Origin: Janthinobacterium sp. BJB426
GTDB lineage: Bacteria; Pseudomonadota; Gammaproteobacteria; Burkholderiales; Burkholderiaceae_D
Assembly (NCBI RefSeq): GCF_002735705.1
Contig: NZ_PDZL01000007.1
Span: 62,001-126,000 of the forward strand
Length of the DNA: 64,000 nt
Reading direction: 5' to 3'
Shown here: one piece after another, positions 9,402 to 17,582 of the stretch
Numbering within the stretch: position 1 is the stretch's first letter
Layout of the letters: every line of letters starts with the position of its first letter
Made by a program: the position numbers and the translations under genes
The notes under the pieces: model-generated
Told to the model about the DNA's origin: nothing
The model's database searches: none
What the model saw: only the letters and a program-made list of their open reading frames with translations

Positions 9402-9950
9402 GTGGCTGAGAAAGATAACTGGTTGTTGGCTGGCGCGAAGCAGGATGGCGAAAGCATTACCAAGGAATGGAAGCCGACGGCGCCTGCCTTGATCGATGGC
9501 GTGATCTTTCAGGAAATCAAGCCTGTGTTGACGGCGTACGGCAGTCTGACTGAAATTTTCCGTACTGAATGGGTGCCTGGTGCGGCGCAGATAGGCCAGA
9601 TATTTGCCTCGACCCTGGAGCCGGGCGGACTGAGCGCCTGGCATGCGCATGCCATCACGACGGACCGCCTGTTCGTGGCGGCCGGCCAGATGCGCGTGGT
9701 GCTGTACGACGCGCGCGCGGATTCGCCGACCTTTGGCATGCTCAACGAATTCAAGCTGGGCACCAAGCGCCCCGGCCTGCTCGTCGTGCCGCCGCGCGTC
9801 TGGCATGGCGTGCAGAATTACTGCAGCACGCCGGCCATCCTCGTCAATGCGGTGGACCATGCGTATCGCTATGATGCGCCGGATCACTGGCGCGTGCCGG
9901 CCGATTCGGACACGGTGCCGTATCGTTTCTCCAACGACAGGCATGGCTGA
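9402..9950 (+). CDS. RmlC-like cupin (dTDP-4-dehydrorhamnose 3,5-epimerase family)
   Basis: A 182-residue protein with a double-stranded beta-helix resembling RmlC. GGLSAWHAHAITTDRLFVAAG carries the histidines of the active-site sheet. DARADSPTFG and VPPRVWHGVQN correspond to the RmlC elements around the SPT(Y/F)G and IPPGFAHGF motifs. It starts with GTG at 9402 behind a G-rich segment. Classic RmlC has KGTLRGLHFQ, which here is replaced by GGLSAWHAH, so it may epimerise a different nucleotide-sugar or act as a binding cupin. It lies between a glycosyltransferase and a flippase. The preceding 55 bases are AT-rich compared with the neighbourhood. Confidence 0.75.
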   Translation: MAEKDNWLLAGAKQDGESITKEWKPTAPALIDGVIFQEIKPVLTAYGSLTEIFRTEWVPGAAQIGQIFASTLEPGGLSAWHAHAITTDRLFVAAGQMRVVLYDARADSPTFGMLNEFKLGTKRPGLLVVPPRVWHGVQNYCSTPAILVNAVDHAYRYDAPDHWRVPADSDTVPYRFSNDRHG

Positions 9951-9971
9951 GATGCCGGGCCCGGCTGAACG

Positions 9972-11384
9972 ATGCGCCTGATCCGTCTCGCGGGTTTTTC
10001 AGCCGGCCCCATCTTGTCGCTGCTGTGCGGGCTTGCCACCGTGCCTGCCGTGGCCTGGCTGTTTCCGCCTGTCGACCTCGGCAAGCTGGATTTCTTCATG
10101 ACCGCATGCACGGTGGCCGGTTTGCTGCTGTCGCTGGGGCTGGATAAGGCTTTCCTGCATGAATACCATTACAGCACCGCGCGTAGCGGCTTGCTGAAAG
10201 CGTGCCTGTTGCCGGCCTTGCTGCTCGCGCCCGTGGCCCTGGCCGTGATACTCGTGTTTGCTGCGCCGGTAGCACAACTGTTATTTGATGTGGCGCAACC
10301 TGCACTGGCTGTCCTGTTCGCTGCCGGCATGCTGAGCGCCCTGGCCAATCGCCTGATCGCGCAGCTCTTCCGCATGCAGGAGCGCGCCTGGGTATTCAGC
10401 CTGGCGCAGGTATTGCCGAAAATGTCGCTGCTGTTGCTGCTGCCTGTCCTGTGGTGGGATCCGCAGCGCAATTTCGTGCACCTGGCAAGCCTGGTCGTGG
10501 CCAGCACCTGGCTGGTCACGCTATGGCTGTTGTGGCATGCGCGCGCATCGCTGGCGCAAGCGTGGAGCGCCGCCGTGGACCGGGTGCTGCTGCGGCGCCT
10601 GCTTTCCGAGGCGGCGCCCCTGCTGGTGAGCGCCATTGGCCACCTTTCCATGTTGTCGGCCGGCATGGGCTTGCTGCGTGTCTTTGCCGGCTTTGACGAA
10701 CTCGGTATTTATGCGCTGGCCACGCGCGTGGCCGCCGGCGCCTGGCTGGTGCAGTCGATTTTTACGATTGTGTGGATACCGCAAGTACACAAATGGGCCG
10801 CGGCCGGCGGCGACCTGTCGAATATCGCGGCCATTTGCCGTCATGCGCAAGCCGTCGTGGTGGTGGGCTTTTGCCTGGCGGGCGCCCTGGCCTGGCTGAT
10901 CGGTTGGGTCTTGCCTTCCAACTATCATGGCGTCGCCTACCTGGCGGTGGCCACCGTGGGACAGCCGCTGTTGTATGCGCTGGCCGAAGTGAGCGGTGTC
11001 GGCATCAATCTGGCCCGCCGTCCAGCATGCTCCATCGCCGCCTTTGCGGCAGGCTTGCTGGGCACCTTGCTGGCGGGCGCCGTGCTGGTGCCACGTTGTG
11101 GCGCCACGGGCGCCGCCGTCTCGCAGCTGTTGGGTTTCCTCGTGTATTTTGTCGTCAAGACGGAGCTGGGCATGCGCGTCTGGCGTCCGCTGCCGCGCCG
11201 TTCGCTGTACCTGAGCGCCTTCCTGCTGTCGCTGCTGGCGGCGGGCCACGCGTTTTTTGCCCAGCGCCTGGGGGCCCTTGCTCCGCTGGCGTGGGGCGTG
11301 CTGCTCGTTGCCGTACTGTACGTCTACCGGCCTTCGCTGCAGGCCGCGTTCAGGCTGCTCAAGCCCGTCCGCCAGCAGGGCTGA
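9972..11384 (+). CDS. Polysaccharide flippase, Wzx/MATE-like
   Basis: A 470-residue very hydrophobic protein with about 12 predicted membrane segments. An N-terminal amphipathic start LIRLAGFSAGPILSLLCG leads into TM1, and alternating hydrophobic blocks run to the C-terminus. The pattern, including GLGLDKAFLHEYHY-like residues after TM2 and NRLIAQLFRMQERAW, fits oligosaccharide flippases of the MOP superfamily that move undecaprenyl-linked glycans across the inner membrane. It starts 21 bases after the cupin gene and is probably cotranscribed. No polymerase (Wzy) or ligase is present, so the module is incomplete on its own. Confidence 0.8.
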   Translation: MRLIRLAGFSAGPILSLLCGLATVPAVAWLFPPVDLGKLDFFMTACTVAGLLLSLGLDKAFLHEYHYSTARSGLLKACLLPALLLAPVALAVILVFAAPVAQLLFDVAQPALAVLFAAGMLSALANRLIAQLFRMQERAWVFSLAQVLPKMSLLLLLPVLWWDPQRNFVHLASLVVASTWLVTLWLLWHARASLAQAWSAAVDRVLLRRLLSEAAPLLVSAIGHLSMLSAGMGLLRVFAGFDELGIYALATRVAAGAWLVQSIFTIVWIPQVHKWAAAGGDLSNIAAICRHAQAVVVVGFCLAGALAWLIGWVLPSNYHGVAYLAVATVGQPLLYALAEVSGVGINLARRPACSIAAFAAGLLGTLLAGAVLVPRCGATGAAVSQLLGFLVYFVVKTELGMRVWRPLPRRSLYLSAFLLSLLAAGHAFFAQRLGALAPLAWGVLLVAVLYVYRPSLQAAFRLLKPVRQQG

Positions 11385-11435
11385 CAGCGTTTGCCGCCTG
11401 TCGCCGTCTTGCGTTTTCCTGCTTACTCCGCGTAC

Positions 11436-11460
11436 AATGAGAATAATTCTCATTTATAAT
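11436..11460 (+). promoter_or_regulatory. Fur-box-like palindrome overlapping a -10 element, upstream of fecI
   Basis: AATGAGAATAATTCTCATT at 11436-11454 is a perfect 9-1-9 inverted repeat resembling the ferric uptake regulator operator. It runs directly into TATAAT at 11455-11460. The arrangement implies iron-dependent repression of the FecI-type sigma gene by Fur with Fe2+. A start site near 11467 would leave an ATG at 11464 untranscribed and favours the GTG at 11506. Confidence 0.85.
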
Positions 11461-11505
11461 CCGATGCGCCTGTGCTTGCCGGCCGTTGGCGACAGGAAGG
11501 GTATC

Positions 11506-12024
11506 GTGAGCACCGCCGAGTTAGCGCTTCAGCAGCAAGTCAGCAGTCTGTACACCGACCACCATCACTGGCTGCGTGGCTTGCTGCGCCGTAAACTGGG
11601 CAATGCCTTCGATGCGGCCGACCTGGCGCACGACGTGTACCTGCACCTGATGAAGACGGGCAGGGTGCCGCCGGCCGGGGAGTCGCGCCGCCACCTGACG
11701 CAGATCGCCAACGGCATGGTCATCGACCTGTACCGCCGCCGCCAGATCGAAACGGCCTACCTGGAAGTGCTGGCCCTGGTGCCCGAAGCGCTGGCGCCGT
11801 CCGAGGAGGAGCGCGCGCTGGTGATCGAGGCGCTGACGGAAATCGACGCGGTGCTGCACCAGCTGCCCGCCAAGGCGCGCAAGGCCTTGCTGTTGTGCAA
11901 ACTTGATGGCCTGAGCTACCGCGACATTGCCGCCGAATTGCAGGTGTCCGTCTCGTCCGTCGAAAAATACATCGCCGCCGGTTTGCTGGCCTGCTACCAG
12001 GCCATGCACGCCCAGGTAGCCTGA
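11506..12024 (+). CDS. fecI: FecI-type ECF RNA polymerase sigma factor
   Basis: A 172-residue extracytoplasmic-function sigma factor of the iron-starvation class. Region 2 spans HHWLRGLLRRKLGNAFDAADLAHDVYLHLM and LTQIANGMVIDLYRRRQIE. Region 4 has the helix-turn-helix LSYRDIAAELQVSVSSVEKYI. The GTG at 11506 is preceded by AGGAAGG at good spacing and gives the usual family length; an ATG at 11464 would lie at or before the inferred transcription start. It is probably repressed by Fur. It is followed three bases later by fecR and then by the uptake genes, whose two upstream 41-bp repeats are candidate target promoters. The gene symbol denotes the family, not strict orthology to citrate-inducible FecI. 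Confidence 0.92.
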   Translation: MSTAELALQQQVSSLYTDHHHWLRGLLRRKLGNAFDAADLAHDVYLHLMKTGRVPPAGESRRHLTQIANGMVIDLYRRRQIETAYLEVLALVPEALAPSEEERALVIEALTEIDAVLHQLPAKARKALLLCKLDGLSYRDIAAELQVSVSSVEKYIAAGLLACYQAMHAQVA

Positions 12025-12027
12025 GCC

Positions 12028-12996
12028 ATGGAGGTGGTGATTGCACCGGCCATCGTGCAGCAGGCAGCCCAGTGGATGGCGCGCCTGTGGTCCGATGACG
12101 CCAGCGACGCGGACCGGGATGCCTGTGCCCGCTGGTGTGCCGCCCATCCGCACCACGCCATCGCCTGGCAGCGTTTGCAGGCGTTCGAAGGCAAGCTGCA
12201 CAGCGTGCCGCGCGACGCGGCCCGGCACGCGCTGCGCGAACCGGCGCCGGCCGCCTACCTGAACCGCCGCCGTGCCCTGAAACTGCTGGCCGTGTTGCTG
12301 CCCGTGGGCGGCATGGCGTACCTGCTGCGCGGCACGGATGCCTGGCAAGTGGCCACGGCAGGGCATAGCACCGACACGGGCGAGATCCGCGAGATGACCT
12401 TGCCTGACGGCACGCGCGTGATGCTCGCTTCCGCTTCCGCCATCGATGTGCGCTTCGACGCCAGCGAGCGCTTGCTGATCCTGCGCAGCGGCGAAATCCT
12501 CGTCACCACGGCGCACGATCCCGACCCGGCGCAGCGGCCTTTCCGCGTGCAGGGCCGCCACGGCACGGTGCAGGCGCTGGGTACGCGTTTTACCTTGCGG
12601 CAAGACGAATACACGTCGCGCGTGGCCGTCTTCGAGGGCGCCGTCGAAATACGCCTCGCGCATGCGCCGGGCCACGCCGTGGGCATCGCCACGGGCTACA
12701 GTGCCATCTTCTCGGCGGACATCGTGCAATCGGCCGCCCCCGTGCCTGCCAGCGCGGCGGCCTGGACGAAGGGCGTGCTGGTGGCCGACAACATGCGCCT
12801 GGACGAGCTGCTTGCGGAACTGGCCCGTTACCGCCCCGGCCTGCTGCGCTGCGACCCGGCCGTGGCCAGCTTGAGCGTCAACGGCGTGTTTTCCCTGCGC
12901 GACACGGACCGCGCCCTGCACAACCTGGCGCTGGCCTTGCCCGTGCAAATCGTTGCGCGCACGCGCTACTGGGTGACCGTGCAAGCCATACCCTAA
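12028..12996 (+). CDS. fecR: FecR-type anti-sigma/signal-transducing membrane protein
   Basis: A 322-residue protein. The cytoplasmic N-terminal domain (about residues 1-85) has the Trp-rich pattern AAQWMARLWSDDAS and HHAIAWQRLQAFE typical of FecR sigma regulators. One membrane helix follows near residues 88-107 (ALKLLAVLLPVGGMAYLLR). The periplasmic FecR domain contains EMTLPDGTRVMLASASAIDVRF and GRHGTVQALGTRFTLR. A C-terminal STN-like segment (about residues 250-320) would contact the receptor signalling domain. It transmits receptor occupancy to the sigma factor encoded three bases upstream. Proteolytic control of FecR is known for the family and not visible here. Confidence 0.93.
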   Translation: MEVVIAPAIVQQAAQWMARLWSDDASDADRDACARWCAAHPHHAIAWQRLQAFEGKLHSVPRDAARHALREPAPAAYLNRRRALKLLAVLLPVGGMAYLLRGTDAWQVATAGHSTDTGEIREMTLPDGTRVMLASASAIDVRFDASERLLILRSGEILVTTAHDPDPAQRPFRVQGRHGTVQALGTRFTLRQDEYTSRVAVFEGAVEIRLAHAPGHAVGIATGYSAIFSADIVQSAAPVPASAAAWTKGVLVADNMRLDELLAELARYRPGLLRCDPAVASLSVNGVFSLRDTDRALHNLALALPVQIVARTRYWVTVQAIP

Positions 12997-13023
12997 GCCT
13001 CTGCCTGACAATTTCGCGGGCCT

Positions 13024-13064
13024 GATTGAGGGTTTTGCATTCTCGTTCGGGATATAGGGTGAGA
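13024..13064 (+). promoter_or_regulatory. Conserved 41-bp element, candidate ECF-sigma promoter of the transporter operon
   Basis: This segment matches 38 of 41 bases with 20296-20336 upstream of the receptor gene. Conserved blocks are TTGAGGGTTTTGC, TCGTTCGGGA and ATAGGGTGAGA. It lies 48 bp before the ATG of the first ABC gene. Because both copies precede genes of the same iron island that also encodes a FecI-type sigma factor, the likely role is a promoter for that sigma. Exact -35 and -10 limits cannot be set from two copies. Confidence 0.75.
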
Positions 13065-13111
13065 GCCACCCTTAATCATTGACCTTATGCACGTTTTCCC
13101 CCGCCTTTCCC

Positions 13112-14878
13112 ATGAGTAGCCCAAGCCGCCAGGCCGGCCCGATCAGCCGGATACTCCAGCCCATCCGCGGACGCCTGATCGCCGCCGCCGTGCTGGCCGG
13201 CACGGGTTCCATGCTGACCCTGGTGCCGCTGGCCGGCATCGCGCAGCTCGCGCACATCGCCCTGAACCCCGCGCTGGCGCAGGGCGATGTGTGGCAGATC
13301 ATCCTCGTCAGCGTCGCCTGCCTGTTTGCCGGCATGGCCCTGATCTCGCTGGGCGAGCTGGCCGCGCACCTGGCCGACAACCGCCTCACCCATCAACTGC
13401 GCCTGCAAGCCATGCAGCGCCTGGGGCAAGTGCCGCTGGGCTGGTTCACCAGCCGCGCTTCGGGCGAGGTCAAGCAGGCGATGCAGGACGATATCAATAC
13501 CCTGCACAGCCTCACCGCGCACTTCTACACGACGACGGGGCGCGCCGTGGGCGCCATCGCCATCTCCGTCATCTATCTGTTCGCCATGGACTGGCGCCTG
13601 GCCATCGTTTCGATATTGCCATTTCCCGGCTTTTTCCTGTTCTTCGGCCGCGCCATGAAAGCCAGCGGCGGCAACATGGAACAATTCGTCGCCGGCATGG
13701 GGCGCATCAACAATGCCGTGGTGGAGTTCGTCAGCGGCATTCCCGTGGTCAAGGCCTTTGGCGCCACGGGACGCGCGCATGGCAGCTACCGCACTGCCGT
13801 CGATGCGTTTGCCACGGCGTTCGCCGCGTTTACGCATCCGCTGGTCGGCTCGATGGCGAATGCCAATGCCCTGATCGCGCCCGTCGCCGTGCTGGGCGTG
13901 GTGGTGCTTGCCGGCACGGCCTTCGTGGCCCTGGACTGGATGGCGCTCGTCGATATCCTGCCGTTCGCCCTCGTGGCGCCCGGCATTTCCGCACCGATGC
14001 TGCTGCTGCACTACCTCACGCATGACCTCAACAACGCCACGGGCGCGGCCCAGCGCGTGCAAGCCTTGCTCGATACGCCCGTGCTGGCGCAGCCGGCGCC
14101 CGGGCAGCAGCAGTTGCCCATCGGCACGGAGATCCGCATGGAGAATGTGGGCTATGCCTACGATGGCCAGAACAAGGTGCTGTCGGACATCACGCTGACC
14201 TTGCAACCCGGCACGGTGACGGCCATCGTTGGCGCTTCCGGTTCCGGCAAGTCGACCCTGGCGCGGCTGCTGCTGCGCTTTTTTGATCCGACCGAAGGAC
14301 GCATCACCTTGGGTGGCGTCGACCTGCGGCACATCGCCACGCCCGAGTTGTACCGGCGCATCGGTTTCGTGCTGCAGGAAGTGCGGCTGATCCACGCCAG
14401 CGTGCGCGAAAACATCGCGCTGGGCCGGCCATCTGCCAGCACGCATGAGATCGAAGCGGCGGCGCGCGTGGCGAATATCCACGAGCGCATCCTGGCCTTG
14501 CCACGCGGCTACGATTCCGTCATCGGCGAGGATGCGCAACTGTCCGGCGGCGAGTTGCAGCGCGTGAGCATTGCCCGCGCCGTGCTGCTCGATCCAAACG
14601 TGCTGGTGCTCGATGAAGCGACGGCGGCGGCCGATGCGGAAAACGAAGTGGCGATCCAGGACGCCTTGTCGCGCTTTGCGCAAGGCCGCACCTTGCTGGT
14701 GATCGCGCACCGGCTCGACACCATCATGCATGCCGACAACATCGTCGTGGTCGAGAACGGCGTCATCGTCGAGCAGGGCAGCCATGCCGGCTTGCTTGCC
14801 CACCAGGGCCGCTATGCGCAACTGTGGGCGCTGGGCGGCTACCAAGCCACCTCGGAAGAAACGGTGCTCCCATGCTGA
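13112..14878 (+). CDS. ABC half-transporter, siderophore-import type (IrtA/YbtP-like)
   Basis: A 588-residue exporter-fold protein. The N-terminal six-helix domain (about residues 10-310) contains LGQVPLGWFTSRASGEVKQAMQDD. The C-terminal ATPase has Walker A GASGSGKST at 374-382, signature LSGGE at 477-481 and Walker B with Asp501 and catalytic Glu502, then an H-loop IAHRLDT. The D-loop reads AAAD instead of the usual SALD. The pair formed with the next gene resembles YbtP-YbtQ and the membrane core of mycobacterial IrtA-IrtB, which import ferri-siderophores despite the exporter fold. A siderophore exporter is the alternative. No Shine-Dalgarno is obvious at the ATG; a TTG at 13079 is in frame. 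Confidence 0.85.
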   Translation: MSSPSRQAGPISRILQPIRGRLIAAAVLAGTGSMLTLVPLAGIAQLAHIALNPALAQGDVWQIILVSVACLFAGMALISLGELAAHLADNRLTHQLRLQAMQRLGQVPLGWFTSRASGEVKQAMQDDINTLHSLTAHFYTTTGRAVGAIAISVIYLFAMDWRLAIVSILPFPGFFLFFGRAMKASGGNMEQFVAGMGRINNAVVEFVSGIPVVKAFGATGRAHGSYRTAVDAFATAFAAFTHPLVGSMANANALIAPVAVLGVVVLAGTAFVALDWMALVDILPFALVAPGISAPMLLLHYLTHDLNNATGAAQRVQALLDTPVLAQPAPGQQQLPIGTEIRMENVGYAYDGQNKVLSDITLTLQPGTVTAIVGASGSGKSTLARLLLRFFDPTEGRITLGGVDLRHIATPELYRRIGFVLQEVRLIHASVRENIALGRPSASTHEIEAAARVANIHERILALPRGYDSVIGEDAQLSGGELQRVSIARAVLLDPNVLVLDEATAAADAENEVAIQDALSRFAQGRTLLVIAHRLDTIMHADNIVVVENGVIVEQGSHAGLLAHQGRYAQLWALGGYQATSEETVLPC

Positions 14879-16629
14879 AAACATTCATTCAATTGCTGGG
14901 CGACGATGCGCCCGTGTTCCGCCGTTATGTTGCCATGGCACTCGCGTATGGCGTGCTCAGCGGGCTGACGATCACGGCGCTGGTGCTGGCCCTGGGCCGG
15001 CTGCTGGCTGGCGACCTGGACGGCGCGGCCCTGTGGCTGCTGGTGCTGGTGGTTGGGCTGGTCGCCTGCTGGGCCTGGCGGCGCCAGGTGGAAAAGGCGG
15101 GCGTGCGCGTGGGCGTGACGGTCTTGCAGGGCGCGCGCCAGCGCCTGGGCGACCATGTGGCGCGCCTGCCCGTCGGCTGGTTCACGCCGGACAACACGGC
15201 GAAACTCGGTCACGTCATTACGCAAGGCATGATGAATGTGGCGCAACTGCCTGCCCATGTGCTCACACCCGTCATCTGCGGCGCCGTCACGCCCGTCGTG
15301 ATGGCCGCTGCGCTGTTTGCGCTGCACTGGCAGCTGGGTCTCATCGCGCTGCTGGCACTCCCCCTGCTGGCGGGCGCCTTGCGGCTCACGGCGCACCTGG
15401 GCCAGCGCGCGGACGACGCCTATCACCACCATTTTGCCCAGACCAGCCAGCGCCTTGTTGAGTTTGCGCAAGCCCAGTCGGTACTGCGTGCATTTAACGG
15501 TGAAAATGTGGATGGTGGCACGCGTTTCCTCAAGCAAGCCATCGACGCGCAGCGCCACTCAGGCACGCGGCTGATCTATCTTTCCGCGCTGTCTTCCGTG
15601 CTCAATGCCTGGACCGTGCAAGCCATCTTCGCCGCCTTGCTGGCCGCCGCCGCGAGCCTGCTCGGTACGGTAGCGGTGGCAGACGCCATCGCCATCATCG
15701 TGGCCTTGCTGCTGGTGGTGCGCTTTGTCGACCCGCTGCAGGAAGTGGCCAGCTATGGCGAAGTGCTGCGCGGCGCGCGCGGCCCGCTCGATGCGGCGCG
15801 CGATATCTTTGCCGTGCAACCGCTGCCGGAGGTACACGAGCCGCAAGCGCCGCGCGATGGTTCCGTTGAGTTGCGCGACGTGGCTTTCCGCTATGCACAG
15901 GATCAGCCGGACGTCTTGACGGACATCAACCTGTACATCGCGCCGGGCAGCATGACGGCGCTGATCGGCGCCTCCGGCTCCGGCAAGACGACCCTGGTGC
16001 GCCTGATGGCGCGCTTCTTTGACGCCAGTGCAGGCACGGTGCTGGTGGGCGGCGTCGATGTACGGAATATGTCCAGCGAGCAATTGGCTGGCCAGACCAG
16101 CCAGATATTCCAGGACAGTTATTTGTTCCAGGGCAGCATCGGCGACAACATCCGCATCGGCAAGCCGGATGCGACCGAGGCCGAGGTGCTGGAAGCGGCG
16201 CGCCAGGCGGGCGTGGCCGAGATCATCGCCCGCTTGCCGCAGGGACTCGCTACCCTGGTCGGCGAGGGCGGCGCGCGCCTGTCCGGCGGCGAACGCCAGC
16301 GCATCGCGATTGCCCGCGCGCTGGTCAAGGATGCACCGATTCTGCTGGTCGATGAAGCGACGGCCGCGCTCGACGCGGAAAACCAGGCCGCCATCGCCGA
16401 AGCGCTGGCGCGGCTGCGCGGCAAGCGCACGGTGATCGTCATCGCCCACCAGCTGTCGACGGTGGCCATGGCCGACCAGATCGTCGTGCTCGATGGCGGC
16501 ATGCTCCGTGAGCAGGGCGCGCCAGCCACCTTGCGTGAGCAGGGTGGCCTGTATGCCCACTTCCTGGCCCAGCGCCAGGCGGCCAAGGGCTGGCGCATCG
16601 CCGCGCCCGCGCCGGAGTCCGGCATTTGA
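14872..16629 (+). CDS. ABC half-transporter, siderophore-import type (IrtB/YbtQ-like)
   Basis: A 585-residue partner of the preceding half-transporter, overlapping it by 7 bp (ATGCTGA). The membrane domain includes DHVARLPVGWFTPDNTAKLGHVITQGMMNVAQLPAHVL. The ATPase has Walker A GASGSGKTT at 366-374, signature LSGGE at 470-474, Walker B Asp494-Glu495, D-loop AALD and H-loop IAHQLST. Both partners keep a catalytic glutamate, so both sites could hydrolyse ATP. The PVGWF segment near the first intracellular loop is shared by both halves, consistent with an ancient duplication. Its stop overlaps the TTG start of the downstream permease, so all six transport genes are translationally linked. Confidence 0.86.
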   Translation: MLKTFIQLLGDDAPVFRRYVAMALAYGVLSGLTITALVLALGRLLAGDLDGAALWLLVLVVGLVACWAWRRQVEKAGVRVGVTVLQGARQRLGDHVARLPVGWFTPDNTAKLGHVITQGMMNVAQLPAHVLTPVICGAVTPVVMAAALFALHWQLGLIALLALPLLAGALRLTAHLGQRADDAYHHHFAQTSQRLVEFAQAQSVLRAFNGENVDGGTRFLKQAIDAQRHSGTRLIYLSALSSVLNAWTVQAIFAALLAAAASLLGTVAVADAIAIIVALLLVVRFVDPLQEVASYGEVLRGARGPLDAARDIFAVQPLPEVHEPQAPRDGSVELRDVAFRYAQDQPDVLTDINLYIAPGSMTALIGASGSGKTTLVRLMARFFDASAGTVLVGGVDVRNMSSEQLAGQTSQIFQDSYLFQGSIGDNIRIGKPDATEAEVLEAARQAGVAEIIARLPQGLATLVGEGGARLSGGERQRIAIARALVKDAPILLVDEATAALDAENQAAIAEALARLRGKRTVIVIAHQLSTVAMADQIVVLDGGMLREQGAPATLREQGGLYAHFLAQRQAAKGWRIAAPAPESGI

Positions 16630-17582
16630 CACACGCGCGGCTGTTTTCCCTGTTCTTTCTGCTGTGCGGTGCTTCGCTGCTGGTGGGCGCCAGGCAGATG
16701 GAGTGGGCACAGCTGTTGTCCTCGTCCGACGCGCTGTCCGCCGATGCCTGGCTGACCCTGACGGCCAGCCGGCTGCCCCGCCTGGCGGCGCTGGTGCTGA
16801 CAGGTGTCGGCCTGTCCGTGTGCGGCGTCATCCTGCAGCACATCGTGCGCAACAAATTCGTCGAGCCGGCCACCTCGGGCGGCCTCGACGCGGCCAAGCT
16901 GGGCATCCTCGTGGCGCTGACCGTGGCGCCCGCGGCGGGCACGGCCGGCAAGATGGCGTTCGCGCTGGCCTTCTGCCTTGCCGCCAGCGTACTGTACGTG
17001 GCCCTGATCCGCCGCATCCGCTTCAAGAACACAATCCTGGTGCCTGTCATCGGTCTCGTGTATGGCGGCGTGCTCGGCGCCGTGGCCGAGTTTTATGCCT
17101 ATCGCAACAATATGTTGCAAAGCATGCAGGGCTGGCTGCTCGGCGATTTTTCCCGCATCGTGCAGGGCAACTATGAAATCATTTATCTGATCCTGCCCAT
17201 CGTTGTCCTCACGTATGTGTACGCGCAGCGTTTTACCGTGCTGGGCATGGGTGAGGACATGGCTACCAGCCTGGGCCTGAACTATGCGGGAACGGTGGCG
17301 CTGGGCCTGTTGCTGGTGGCCGTCACGGTGGCGGCCACGGTGATCACGGTAGGGGCGATTCCGTTTGTCGGCCTCGCCATCCCCAATCTGGTAGCCTTGC
17401 GCTACGGCGACAATCTGGGCCGCACCTTGCCCCTCGTCGCCCTGTGCGGCGCGTCGCTGCTGCTGGCTTGCGACATCGCCGGGCGCTTGCTGATCTACCC
17501 GTTCGAAGTGCCGATTGGCCTGACGGCGGGCGGCGTGGGTGGGCTGCTGTTCCTCATATTGATCATCCGGGGGCGGCGATGA
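16626..17582 (+). CDS. Iron-siderophore ABC permease, FecCD family (FatD/CeuB-like)
   Basis: A 318-residue membrane protein with eight or nine hydrophobic segments. The family motif TASRLPRLAALVLTGVGLSVCGVILQHIVRNKFVEPATSGG is near residue 45 and the coupling-helix region GAIPFVGLAIPNLVALRYGDN near residue 245. The start is TTG at 16626, overlapping the previous stop. Together with the next permease, the ATPase and the binding protein it makes a FatBCDE/CeuBCDE/YclNOPQ-type importer for ferric catecholate-like siderophores. The substrate class is inference from the subfamily. Confidence 0.9.
   Translation: MTHARLFSLFFLLCGASLLVGARQMEWAQLLSSSDALSADAWLTLTASRLPRLAALVLTGVGLSVCGVILQHIVRNKFVEPATSGGLDAAKLGILVALTVAPAAGTAGKMAFALAFCLAASVLYVALIRRIRFKNTILVPVIGLVYGGVLGAVAEFYAYRNNMLQSMQGWLLGDFSRIVQGNYEIIYLILPIVVLTYVYAQRFTVLGMGEDMATSLGLNYAGTVALGLLLVAVTVAATVITVGAIPFVGLAIPNLVALRYGDNLGRTLPLVALCGASLLLACDIAGRLLIYPFEVPIGLTAGGVGGLLFLILIIRGRR

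Noticed and set aside
11257..11505. Longer N-terminus for the FecI-type sigma factor
   Set aside because: The extension overlaps the flippase gene and the Fur palindrome, lies upstream of the inferred transcription start and is not part of the family.
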